DNA of 33,764 bases from DASPPM01 sp052143835 (GTDB taxonomy: Bacteria; Pseudomonadota; Alphaproteobacteria; JACZXZ01), in assembly GCA_052143835.1 (NCBI GenBank), contig JBKQRV010000195.1, positions 1 to 33,764 of the forward strand. Reading direction: 5' to 3'. A model generated the notes under the pieces. The model was not told where the DNA came from. It saw nothing but the letters and a program-made list of their open reading frames with translations, and did no database searches. Made by a program: the position numbers and the translations under genes. Positions 23,349 to 31,477 of this stretch are shown here, piece after piece; the stretch's first letter is position 1; each line of letters begins with the position of its first letter.

Positions 23349-25545
23349 CTTCTTCCGGAGGCGTGCGCTCGAGGGCCGCGAAGAGCGGGCCCAGGTGCTT
23401 GCGGTAATGCCTCCAGCGTCCGACCGAGCTCAGATAGATCGGCTGGCGCACCTGCCAGAAGCTCGCCGTCTGCACCGAGCGCTCGGTTGCGAAGAAGCGC
23501 AGCACGCGCTCGTCCCACGGCAGCGCGCAATGCTCGAGGATGCGGCGGCACCAGGGCTCGGGATCATTCACGAGCGCCTCATACGGGACTTCGAGCATCG
23601 GGCTCGGCAGCACGCTCCGCCAATGGGCCATCAGCCTCTCGTACTCGCGATAATATTTGCCGAGACGCTCGAGCTCGTAGACGAAGGGCTGCGGGTCCTG
23701 GAAATCCTGGAAATAGCAGGAGAGGCAGGTGTCGTAAGGATCGCGCTGGCAGTGGATGATGCGCGCGCGCGGCAAGAGGAGGGCGATGAGCCCGATGCGC
23801 AGAAAATTGAACGGCAGCTTGTCGGTGACGCGGGCGGCCTGGCCGGCATCTCTGCCGATCGCCTCGAGATAGCGGCCGGCGAGCTCCTCGGCCCCGGCGC
23901 AGTCGACGAGCCGCACCGCCTCGGGGTAGCCCTTGCCGGCTTGCCGCACGGACGCGAGGGAGGCGATGCCGTCGATCATGAGGCCGCTTGCCAACAGCTC
24001 GCCCGAAGCGTGCACCATCGGATGGCTCGCCAGGATCTGCTCTACGAGCGTCGTCCCCGAGCGCGGCATGCCGAGCACGAAGACCGGCAGCTCGGACGCC
24101 ACGCCGAGCGTGCTGCGGCTCGAGAACAAGGCACGGTCGAAGGTCTTGATGAGCGCGTCCACCCGACGCGTCATGGCCGCATGGTCGTATCCCTGTTGCG
24201 CCGCCTTGATCGCATTCCCCTGCCGGTAGTCGGCGAAAGCGGCATCGTAGTCGTCGCCCTCGTCCGCGAGACGGCCGAGGGCGAAATGGAGACCGACGCG
24301 CTCGCGTGCCGTGAGCCGGCGCTCGGCGAGCGCTTGCCTCAAGCGGGCGCGCTCGGCCGCGCTCGGCTCGACCCCGCGCATATTGGCCAGGTGGGCGAGC
24401 GCCGAGGGGAACAACGGATCTTGCGCCAACGCCCGGCGGAAGGCGCGGGCCGCCTCCTCGAAGCGGCCAAGCTCGCCCAAGGCGAGGCCGAGGGCTGCGT
24501 GCCCGTCGGGTGCCGTGGGATCGAGCGCGATGGCGCGCTCGGCCTCGGCCGCCGCCTCCGCGAGGCGCCCGCGCACACGCAGCACGAGGCTGAGGCCGCA
24601 ATGGGCGAGCGCTGCCTTGGGGTCCGCCGCCACCGCCCGCCGACAATACGCTTCCGCCTCGGCATAACGCGCGAGATCGTCGCACACGCCGCCGGCATTG
24701 ATCATGGCCTGGGCGAAGTCGGGGGCGAGCGCAAGCGCCTCGCGATAGGCGGCGAGCGCGGCTTCGAGCCGGCCGAGCTCGCGGAAGGCGTTGCCCAGAT
24801 TGTAATGGAGGACGGCGGCGCGAGGCTCGATCTCGATGCCCTTGCGAAAGGCGGCGATGGCCCGCTCGGGCTGGCCGAGCTTGACGAGCGCGTTGCCGAG
24901 TGCGGACTGCGCCTCGATGAGCCCGGGCTCGAGGGCGACTGCGCGCTCGAGATGCGGGAGCGCTGCCGCGAAGTCGCCGCCTTGGGCAAGGCAAATCCCG
25001 AGATTGAGATGCGCGCCTGAGAAATCAGGCGCGAGCTCGAGCGCCTCACGATAGCGCGAAATGGCCCCCGCCCGGTCGCCTTGGTCCTGGAGGATGGAGG
25101 CGAGGTTGAACAAAGCATGAACGGACTGGGGATTGAGCCGGAGTGCCGTCTCGAAGGCAGCAGCCGCCTCGTCGGGCCGGTCGAGGGCACGCAGCGCCAC
25201 GCCAATGAGGAAGGGTGCGGGGAAGAAATCCGGCTGGGCGACGTTCGCGGCGCGGAAGCTCTTGAGCGCCTCCTCCGGCCGAGCGAGCTGGAGATAGGCT
25301 TGGCCGAGGCTGGTGTGGAACACGGCGTTGCCGCCGTCGATCGCGATCGCGCGCGCGATCACGGCCAGTGCCGCGTCGGGGCGGCCGGCCTGAAGCGCGA
25401 GGCCGCCGCACATGTGAAGGGCGTCCGCGTGTTTCGGGTCGGCCTCGAGGATGGCGCGGTAAAGCGCCTCGGCTTCGGCCAGGCGGCCGGCCTGCTGATG
25501 CGAGACCGCAGTCTCGAAGCGCGTCCGAATCTCGCTCGCGTCCAT
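23338..25545 (-). CDS. TPR protein fused to a tyrosylprotein-sulfotransferase-like domain (copy 1)
   Basis: The protein has 735 aa. About ten TPR units fill residues 1-400 (for example NLGNAFRELGRLEAALAAYR). A linker follows, then a sulfotransferase domain from about residue 480. The 5'-phosphosulfate loop is GMPRSGTTLVEQ, the following SHPMVHASGEL places a glutamate where TPST enzymes keep their catalytic base, and the 3'-phosphate site is in IIHCQRDPYDTCLSCYFQ. The end block SFWQVRQPIY is shared with copy 2. The predicted reaction is transfer of sulfate from PAPS to a protein tyrosine or a sugar. No signal peptide or membrane segment is seen. It heads a minus-strand operon with the TPR-PRMT and the lipoprotein protease. 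The start ATG 25545 has only a weak ribosome site. Confidence 0.88.
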   Translation of the reverse strand: MDASEIRTRFETAVSHQQAGRLAEAEALYRAILEADPKHADALHMCGGLALQAGRPDAALAVIARAIAIDGGNAVFHTSLGQAYLQLARPEEALKSFRAANVAQPDFFPAPFLIGVALRALDRPDEAAAAFETALRLNPQSVHALFNLASILQDQGDRAGAISRYREALELAPDFSGAHLNLGICLAQGGDFAAALPHLERAVALEPGLIEAQSALGNALVKLGQPERAIAAFRKGIEIEPRAAVLHYNLGNAFRELGRLEAALAAYREALALAPDFAQAMINAGGVCDDLARYAEAEAYCRRAVAADPKAALAHCGLSLVLRVRGRLAEAAAEAERAIALDPTAPDGHAALGLALGELGRFEEAARAFRRALAQDPLFPSALAHLANMRGVEPSAAERARLRQALAERRLTARERVGLHFALGRLADEGDDYDAAFADYRQGNAIKAAQQGYDHAAMTRRVDALIKTFDRALFSSRSTLGVASELPVFVLGMPRSGTTLVEQILASHPMVHASGELLASGLMIDGIASLASVRQAGKGYPEAVRLVDCAGAEELAGRYLEAIGRDAGQAARVTDKLPFNFLRIGLIALLLPRARIIHCQRDPYDTCLSCYFQDFQDPQPFVYELERLGKYYREYERLMAHWRSVLPSPMLEVPYEALVNDPEPWCRRILEHCALPWDERVLRFFATERSVQTASFWQVRQPIYLSSVGRWRHYRKHLGPLFAALERTPPEEDAA

Positions 25546-25860
25546 CGCCTAAGGCCGCCCGCGCGGCCCCCTTCAAGAGCGTTCTCCGCTGGCGATGGCA
25601 TACGCCGCCGCCGGCCGCCGAGGCAATGGTTTACTGGCGGCCAAAGCCTTCGGCCGCACGATGGGGCGTGGCTCTAAGTCTCTGTCATTTCCACTAGAAT
25701 GCGGATGTGACAAAAAAGTCACGGATATGGGCTTTGTCGTGCGGGAGGGGGGAAATGCGTTGACTGGAAACGCTGCACGGGTCAGAAACAACAGGACTCG
25801 GCTCGCCATGCGCCGAGCTGTAGCTAGGCATCCGAGCCTAATAAATCGAGAGGAGGTTCC
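25546..25860. promoter_or_regulatory. divergent intergenic region between TPR-sulfotransferase and porin
   Basis: This 315-base gap holds no convincing gene. It contains a perfect small palindrome, GTGAC-A6-GTCAC, at 25707-25722; a TTGACT hexamer at 25760-25765 without a good -10; a TAGAAT hexamer at 25695-25700; and a strong AGGAGG at 25851-25856 for the porin. The palindrome is a candidate operator serving either gene. No promoter can be fixed with confidence. Confidence 0.4.
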
Positions 25861-27381
25861 ATGTTCAATAAGTCTCTGCGGACGGCCCTGCTGGGTTCCG
25901 GCGCTGCCTTCGCGATGATGGCGGGTCCGGCGCTCGCGGGTCAAGCGGACGACTTGCAGGCCCAGATCGACTCGCTTCAAGCGCGTCTCGACCAGCTCGA
26001 GCAGCAGAAGGCGACGGTCGACACCACGCAGGTCGCGGCACCTGCCGACGCGGTCGTCGGCGGCGACTTCCCGGGCTCCTGGAAGCTTCCGGGCTCCGAC
26101 ACCTCGATGGCCATCCATGGCTACATCAAAGCCGACTTCATGTACGACTTTGACCAGTTCCTGGGTGACACCTTCGCGGACACGGCGATTGCGGGCAATC
26201 ACACCGCGAACGCCCATCAAGGCGGTTTCTTCCATTTCGACGCCCGCCAGACGCGCTTCAACATCGAGACCCGGACGCCGACCGATTGGGGCCAGCTGAA
26301 GACCTTCCTCGAGATGGACTTCTACGGCACCAATGCGACACGCGCGGACAACATCCAGAGCGGCGGCGGCAACACCTCGAACGTGCTCCGCATGCGTCAT
26401 GCCTATGGCCAGTTGGGCCCGGTGCTCGCCGGCCAGACCTGGTCGAACTTCGACGACGTGGACGACCTGCCCGAGCAGCTCGACTTCAACGGCGGCCAGG
26501 GTGAGGCGGCGGGACGCCAGACCCAGCTCCGTTACGTAGCACCGCTCGGCAAGTGGACGCTGTCGGCCTCGATGGAAAACTACCAACCGCGTATCACTGC
26601 CTTCACCGCCCCCGCGGGATCCCCCACGGTCTTCGTTGGCTGTGGGCTTAGCACCACCTCGGGCGGGACCATCGGCAACTGTACGACCCAAATGCCGGAC
26701 ATCACCGGCCGCGTTCAGTACGCCGACACCTGGGGCCACGTCAGCTTGTCCGGCGTGCTCCGCGACTTCAACTATAACGACGGCGGCAACGCGAGCAACA
26801 GCTCGACCGTGGCGGTCATCGGGAACAAAATCAACCACACCGCACAATCGTTTGGTGGCGGCGTCATGCTCGGCACCAACATCGCCATCGGCCAGTGGTT
26901 CGGCGGGCCGTTCGCCAAGGACTACGTCGGCGCGACCGGCAGCTTTGGCTCCGGCGACGAGCGCTACTTCGATACCGGCGCCGTCACGCCGGGTCTGGAC
27001 GCCGCCGCTCTCTCGACGGGCGGCTCGATATCGATCAAGACCGTCGATCACTACACCGTCAATGCCTGGTACCAGCACTGGTGGACGGACAACGTCCGTA
27101 CCAACTTGGTGTATGGCGAAGGCTGGTGGGGTTACGGCGGCATCCCGCGCGCCGTCGACACCGGTGCGGTGGGCACCTCGCAGTACACGACTATCCAGAC
27201 GGCCTACATCAACTTGATTTGGAGCCCGGTGAAGTCCGTGAACATCGGTCTCGAGTTCATGTACGGGGACCTCAACAAGCGCGGCCTGGGCGGCGCGATC
27301 GGACCGTGCGGCAGCTCGCAGTGCGGCGGCAACAATGGCGAAGCCAAGCGCCTGATGGCCAGCTTCCAGTACGTGTTCTAA
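25861..27381 (+). CDS. DcaP-like trimeric outer-membrane porin
   Basis: The protein has 506 aa. It has a clear signal peptide (MFNKSLRTALLGSG to ALA|GQ, about residue 26). An N-terminal coiled-coil (about 27-52, QIDSLQARLDQLEQQK) is followed by the DcaP-type entry WKLPGSDTSMAIHGYIKADF. The remainder is beta-barrel sequence with alternating aromatic strands, ending in the OmpA/porin-type terminal phenylalanine (SFQYVF). DcaP proteins form trimeric channels for small organic acids or other solutes. Two cysteine pairs, C261/C274 and one near residues 483-488, probably close disulfide loops. The start is set by AGGAGG at 25851-25856. A strong terminator follows the stop, so the gene is probably monocistronic and well expressed. 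Confidence 0.85.
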   Translation: MFNKSLRTALLGSGAAFAMMAGPALAGQADDLQAQIDSLQARLDQLEQQKATVDTTQVAAPADAVVGGDFPGSWKLPGSDTSMAIHGYIKADFMYDFDQFLGDTFADTAIAGNHTANAHQGGFFHFDARQTRFNIETRTPTDWGQLKTFLEMDFYGTNATRADNIQSGGGNTSNVLRMRHAYGQLGPVLAGQTWSNFDDVDDLPEQLDFNGGQGEAAGRQTQLRYVAPLGKWTLSASMENYQPRITAFTAPAGSPTVFVGCGLSTTSGGTIGNCTTQMPDITGRVQYADTWGHVSLSGVLRDFNYNDGGNASNSSTVAVIGNKINHTAQSFGGGVMLGTNIAIGQWFGGPFAKDYVGATGSFGSGDERYFDTGAVTPGLDAAALSTGGSISIKTVDHYTVNAWYQHWWTDNVRTNLVYGEGWWGYGGIPRAVDTGAVGTSQYTTIQTAYINLIWSPVKSVNIGLEFMYGDLNKRGLGGAIGPCGSSQCGGNNGEAKRLMASFQYVF

Positions 27382-27415
27382 TCGGGCCCTCGGGACCGAG
27401 CAGAGACGAGACTCC

Positions 27416-27450
27416 GGCGGCGCTGCGCAAGCAGCGCCGCCTTTCTATTT
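27416..27450 (+). terminator. intrinsic terminator of the porin gene
   Basis: GGCGGCGCTGC (27416-27426), a GCAA tetraloop, and GCAGCGCCGCC (27431-27441) form an 11-bp perfect stem, followed directly by the T-rich TTTCTATTT (27442-27450). It lies 34 bases past the porin stop. Confidence 0.85.
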
Positions 27451-27510
27451 GGCGAGACTTGACTTACGCTCGCCTGCGTGTGGCGCCAGGGGATCGAACC
27501 GTTGATGCGC

Positions 27511-27763
27511 AGCACGCCCCCCTCCCTAACCCTTCCCCTCGAGGGCAGGGCTATGGCATTTGAATACTCTTGAATGTGATAATCCGTCGTCCCGGCGAAA
27601 GCCGGGACCTATTTCAGAGCAGGCGCGGCGTCTTTCCTTTCTCCAACGATGGTGATCCTGGTCAATGGATACCGGCTTTCGCCGGTAATGACGGGGCCGG
27701 TAACGTGCGGGATCACCAAATGCGATTGCCCTGGCCTCGAGGGGAGGGTAGGGTGGGGTGACG
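27511..27763. repeat. composite inverted-repeat element (nested)
   Basis: This fills most of the 409-base gap between the porin and the next gene. The outer parts, about 27511-27550 and 27727-27763, are inverted copies of the C-rich repeat seen at 20594-20692. Inside, 27584-27694 is bounded by CCGTC and GACGG and contains two hairpins in opposite orientation: CCCGGC-GAAA-GCCGGG (27591-27606) and ACCGGC-TTTC-GCCGGT (27671-27686). The inner unit resembles widespread intergenic repeats of GC-rich proteobacteria. No open frame of note lies inside. The structure resembles a MITE, but no target-site duplication was identified. Confidence 0.75.
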
Positions 27764-27790
27764 CTTGCTTTGAGGCAGGAGAGACACCGG

Positions 27791-28492
27791 ATGGAAGTCG
27801 TGTTCCGCTGCCCGGCGGGGCTCGAGGCGATACTGCCGCGGCCCTATCCGGCGGTCGAGGGCCTGCCGGAGTGGTTCAAGAACATGCCGCTCAAGGCCAA
27901 GAGCGAGGTGCTGGGGGGCGAGGACTGGACGGTCAAGCGCTGTCCGCCCTTCATCGATGCGATGACCTATGGCTTCATGATGCCGCTCGCCGCCGATCTC
28001 GCTTACAAGGACGGGGCCTTCAGCTGGGATTGGGGAATCGGCGGGACGCCCTTGAGCGAGCACTCGCGCAGCCCGATCGACTTCCACGACAACAGCCAGG
28101 CGATCGGCAGCCCGTTCTTCGAGGAAGACTGCTTCCTCATCAAGTTCGCGAGCTTCTGGACGATCGAGCTGCCGCCCGGCTACTCGCTTCTCGTCACCCA
28201 CCCGATCAACCGCGCCGAGCTGCCCTTCTTGACGCTCACGGGGCTGGTGGACGCCGATCGCTACACGGAGAATTTCGTCAATTTTCCCGCGGCCTGGATC
28301 AGGAAGGACTTCGCCGGCGTCGTGCCGAAGGGAACGCCCGTCGCCCAATGCATTCCCGTCGAGCGCGAGAAGTGGACGCTGCGCTGCGAGGCGCTCACCG
28401 ACGGTGAAAGCTCGCGCCTCGCCGAGCTGCGCATGACGATCAACGCCGAGCGCGGCGTCTATCGCAGGAATTTCCGCGCCAATAAACGCTAA
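27791..28492 (+). CDS. conserved protein of unknown function, possibly DUF6065
   Basis: The protein has 233 aa from ATG 27791 with AGGAGA at 27776-27781; the open frame upstream belongs to the repeat. No signal peptide or membrane helix is seen. Blocks that look conserved are GLPEWFKNMPL near the start, TVKRCPPFIDAMTYGFMMPL (about residues 47-66), FWTIELPPGYSLLVTHPINR (about 120-139), DRYTENFVNFPAAW and GTPVAQCIPVEREKW. I recognise this as a pattern of an uncharacterised family also met in phages and marine bacteria (I recall it as DUF6065, unverified). It is a single-domain, proline- and aromatic-rich globular protein. It converges with the TPR-only gene, and the stops overlap in the four bases CTAA. 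Confidence 0.8.
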   Translation: MEVVFRCPAGLEAILPRPYPAVEGLPEWFKNMPLKAKSEVLGGEDWTVKRCPPFIDAMTYGFMMPLAADLAYKDGAFSWDWGIGGTPLSEHSRSPIDFHDNSQAIGSPFFEEDCFLIKFASFWTIELPPGYSLLVTHPINRAELPFLTLTGLVDADRYTENFVNFPAAWIRKDFAGVVPKGTPVAQCIPVEREKWTLRCEALTDGESSRLAELRMTINAERGVYRRNFRANKR

Positions 28493-29361
28493 GAGGGACG
28501 CGGCAGCTTCTTGGCGGCGGCACTTGGCCTCAGCCAAAACGTCCCCCGGGCGGCGCTGATCAGGCTATGGAGCGCCTGCTTGTAGGCGCCGGGATCGACG
28601 GCGGCGGCCTTGGCGTAGGTCGCGAGCGCGTCCTCGAGCCGGCCGAGCTCCTGCTGGCTGAAGGCGAGATCGAGGAGCGAGGCCGTATCCGCCGGATTGT
28701 CCTCGACTAGCCGGCGCAGAATCGCGGCGGCCGCCGCGTAATCTCCCTCGTCCATCAGGGTCCGGGCGATGCCGCGCCGCGCTTGCGGCCATCCCGGCCG
28801 CGCCGCCAAGGCACGCGTGTAGACGTCTCGCGCCGACCGGGCTTCGCCCAGCTCGGTGAGGACCTCGGCGAGTGCGGCAGAAGCCTCGGCATCGCCGGGA
28901 ACAAGCTCGGCCGCGCGGCGCAATGCCGCCTTGGCCTCGACGAGGCGGTTGAGCAGATGAAGCAGCCGGCCGAGGCGAAAGAAGGCCGGCGCGAAAGGGG
29001 GGCTGCGCGAGACGGCACGCTCGAGCCAGGCGAGCGCCTCCTTTTCCTTGCCGGATTGTTCGAGCGCGGCCGCAAGATTGGTCTCGACCGCCGGATCCGG
29101 GTTGCCCTCGGCGGCACCTTGGAGCGGCTCGATCGCGGCGGCAGCCTGGCCGAGGGAGAGGAGTGCCAAGCCGTGGAGATAAAGCGCGCCGCGCTCGCTC
29201 GGGCTCAGGGCAAGCGCTCGGCGCGCGAACGACTCGGCCGCCTCCGCGTCGCCGCCTTTGAGCGAGCGGGCAGCGCTCCTCAGGAGCTCCGCCGTCTCAC
29301 CACCTCTCTCGTTCGCTCGCTTCCTCGCCATCTGCGTCTGCTCGCCCCTCCCGCACATCAT
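28489..29361 (-). CDS. TPR repeat protein without a catalytic domain
   Basis: The protein has 290 aa. Six or seven TPR-like units run from about residue 20 to 270 (for example RRALALSPSERGALYLHGLA, LRRLVEDNPADTASLLDLAF). A short basic tail ends the protein, and there is no enzyme motif. ATG 29361 overlaps the stop of the TPR-methyltransferase gene by four bases (ATGA), which favours coupled translation; ATG 29331 with GGGAGGGG further upstream is an alternative. TPR arrays bind peptides or other TPR proteins, so it may be an adaptor for the upstream enzyme. Its 3' end meets the convergent DUF6065-like gene. Confidence 0.8.
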   Translation of the reverse strand: MMCGRGEQTQMARKRANERGGETAELLRSAARSLKGGDAEAAESFARRALALSPSERGALYLHGLALLSLGQAAAAIEPLQGAAEGNPDPAVETNLAAALEQSGKEKEALAWLERAVSRSPPFAPAFFRLGRLLHLLNRLVEAKAALRRAAELVPGDAEASAALAEVLTELGEARSARDVYTRALAARPGWPQARRGIARTLMDEGDYAAAAAILRRLVEDNPADTASLLDLAFSQQELGRLEDALATYAKAAAVDPGAYKQALHSLISAARGTFWLRPSAAAKKLPRPS

Positions 29362-30836
29362 CGCATGATCACAACCGCCTGCTTCGAGAGGAGGCCGAAG
29401 GCAAGATAGTCGTAACGCCACCCGAATTTGGCGACGGCCTCCTGGAAGGCTCTGAATTCGTCCTCGCGCCAATGCCGGTTGAAGAGATACTCGTCGAACA
29501 GCATGACCGTCCCCGGGACGATCCTTCCGGCGAGGAGCTCGAGCACCGTCTTGGTCGAGCTGTAAAGATCGCAATCGACGTTCATGAAGCGCACGGGTCC
29601 GGGATATTGCTCGAGAAATCGCGGCAGCGTATCGGCGAATAGCCCGACATGAAGATGGACATTGCGAGGCACCTCCGGCAATTCGCCGTGGGTGGAATAG
29701 CTCCCGCCGGGTAGGGCGTGCCATGCTTCGGGAAGGCCGCGGAAGGTGTCGAAGCCATGCACGCGCTCCTTCACGCGCGCCGCGATCTGCCGGATCGAGG
29801 TCCCGAAACGGACGCCGAACTCCAGCACCAGCCCATCGAGCCGGGCGGCCTCGAGGCCGAGTGCCAGCCCATGGGAGCTCTCGCCGAGCAAGCGAGGGCG
29901 GGGGCCGGCGACCGATTTCACATAGTGCCATGAGTCGAGGCCGTAGGTGGCATAGTCGGACTCCTTCGCAAGCGCGGCAAAATGGCGCGCCGCGGTTTCG
30001 CTTTGCCCTTGATAGTCGCGCAGCACGCCGAGAAAGAAGCGGCTTGCCGCGTGATCGGGTGTCGCGCTCAAGGCCTCCTCGAGGCAGCGCGCCGCCGGCT
30101 CCATGTCGCCCTCCGCATAAAGTGCCGCATGGAGGTTGAACCACGCATCCGCGTGATCCGGCTTGAGGTCGAGGGCCTTGCGGTAGCTCTCGACGGCCTC
30201 CTCCAACCGTCCCAGGTCGGCGAACGCGCTGCCGAGGTTGTTCAGCGCCTCGGGGTCGTCCGGCTTGAGCGCGAGGGCCCTCCTGAAGCTGGCTATGGCC
30301 TCCTCGGGTCGCCCGAGCTCCGCGAGCATGGTTCCGAGGTTGTTGTGCGCAGGGGCGAAATCCGCTTGCAGTGCTACGACTTGGCGATAGTTGGCGGCGG
30401 CCTCCTCGAAGCGTCCGAGATCCTTGAGCGCATTCCCCAGATTGTAGAGCGCTTCGGTGAAATTGGGCTTGAGCGCCAAGGCCTTGCGGTAGCTGGCGAC
30501 GGCTTCCTCCAGGCGCGCGAGGGCGTGGAGTGCTAAGGCCAAGTTGAAGTGCGCGCCCGCGTCGTCGGGCTTGAGCGCCAAGGCCTTCGCGATGAGCTCC
30601 ACGGCTTGCTCGCTCCGCCCCTTCTGGTGGGCGATCACGCCGAGCATTTGCAAGGCGACGGCGTGGGTGGGCTCGATTTCCAGGATGCGCCGGTAGAGGC
30701 GCTCGGCTCGCGCGAGTCGGCCGGCGCCATGGTGCTGCATGGCGACCTCCAAGCCTTGCGCGACGGTCATCGGCTTGAGCCACCGTCCGCCGGGCTCGGC
30801 GTTGCCCGGGGTCATCTCATCAACCGGCTTGGACAT
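29358..30836 (-). CDS. TPR protein fused to a TylF-like class I methyltransferase domain
   Basis: The protein has 492 aa from ATG 30836; a GTG at 30854 is also in frame, and neither has a good ribosome site. About eight regular TPR units (residues about 28-300, consensus seen in NNLGSAFADLGRLEEAVESY) precede a SAM methyltransferase from about residue 320. It shows VLEFGVRFGTSIRQIA (motif I), HGFDTFRGLPEAW, HVGLFADTLPRFL and VDCDLYSSTKTVLELL with the acidic metal ligands, then MLFDEYLF. These are features of the TylF/MycF O-methyltransferase group, which methylates sugar hydroxyls with a divalent metal. A sugar or glycoprotein substrate is therefore possible. The stop overlaps the TPR-only gene. 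Confidence 0.85.
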   Translation of the reverse strand: MSKPVDEMTPGNAEPGGRWLKPMTVAQGLEVAMQHHGAGRLARAERLYRRILEIEPTHAVALQMLGVIAHQKGRSEQAVELIAKALALKPDDAGAHFNLALALHALARLEEAVASYRKALALKPNFTEALYNLGNALKDLGRFEEAAANYRQVVALQADFAPAHNNLGTMLAELGRPEEAIASFRRALALKPDDPEALNNLGSAFADLGRLEEAVESYRKALDLKPDHADAWFNLHAALYAEGDMEPAARCLEEALSATPDHAASRFFLGVLRDYQGQSETAARHFAALAKESDYATYGLDSWHYVKSVAGPRPRLLGESSHGLALGLEAARLDGLVLEFGVRFGTSIRQIAARVKERVHGFDTFRGLPEAWHALPGGSYSTHGELPEVPRNVHLHVGLFADTLPRFLEQYPGPVRFMNVDCDLYSSTKTVLELLAGRIVPGTVMLFDEYLFNRHWREDEFRAFQEAVAKFGWRYDYLAFGLLSKQAVVIMR

Positions 30837-30879
30837 CGGAGCTGCACAGGACACTGAGCAACAGAAGCGTTGATTTTAC

Positions 30880-30905
30880 CACGGAGGCACGGAGGACACG
30901 GAGAC
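30880..30905. repeat. short tandem repeat, CACGGAG units
   Basis: Three near-identical units (CACGGAGG, CACGGAGGA, CACGGAGAC) stand in tandem in the 193-base gap between the small secreted protein and the TPR-methyltransferase. Similar strings occur in intergenic DNA of many bacteria. The unit contains GGAG, but it is too far from any start to act as a ribosome site. Confidence 0.6.
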
Positions 30906-31029
30906 GCGTGCGGGTCCCTTGAAGCGAGGGACATGAAGTGCACGATTCGCACGACCCTCGATTTTTTCCTCGAATGAAACGTCGATCCTCGACCAACAAC
31001 GATTCCGGGTCGGCGGACGACCGCCTCGG

Positions 31030-31341
31030 CTAAATGCCCGCATCGCCCCACGACTTCGGATTGCGTATCTGCTCTTCATAGCAGGCACGGTACGCCGCAT
31101 CGAAGCCGGCCTTGTAGTCCGCGTCCCTGAGATAACGCGCCACATCCTTGCGGCCCGCTTGCTCGTAGCCCGCGCGTCTCGCGTCCTGAAAGCCCGTCAA
31201 GCAGCCGTGCGCGTAACCATCGCGAAAGCCCGCACTGCTGCCGGACGGCGGCAGCGCCGGGTTGATCAAATCCGCCCCATAGGCAAACAACGGCAGCCCC
31301 ACGCTCAGAGCCGCAACGAACCGCGCCAAAATCCTGGTCAT
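31030..31341 (-). CDS. small secreted protein of unknown function
   Basis: The protein has 103 aa. ATG 31341 is preceded by GGAGGAG at ideal distance. A signal peptide is clear (MTRILARFVAALSVGLPLFAYGA, cleavage near residue 22-23), so the mature protein of about 80 residues is periplasmic or secreted. It carries repeated Gly-aromatic motifs: GFRDGYAHGCLTGFQDA, then RRAGYEQA, DADYKAGFDAAYRACYEEQ. Two cysteines in the mature part (CLTG and RACYE) could form a disulfide. I do not recognise the family. It lies between two TPR-enzyme genes on the same strand. It is rich in tyrosine next to acidic residues, which is what tyrosine sulfotransferases favour; this is suggestive only. Confidence 0.78.
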   Translation of the reverse strand: MTRILARFVAALSVGLPLFAYGADLINPALPPSGSSAGFRDGYAHGCLTGFQDARRAGYEQAGRKDVARYLRDADYKAGFDAAYRACYEEQIRNPKSWGDAGI

Positions 31342-31477
31342 GGTTGCTCCTCCGCAAGGCCGGCCGAGCAGGCGTCCTCGACGATCATGGCCGACATTAC
31401 GCAGATGATCCGGGTGTGCGACATCAGGCTATATCTTGTCGGCGTTGCGGGCAAGGTATTGCCGCAACCACAACCGA

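Noticed and set aside
30880..30905. CRISPR-like array
   Set aside because: The units are 8-9 bases, directly adjacent and without spacers; no cas gene is in the window.
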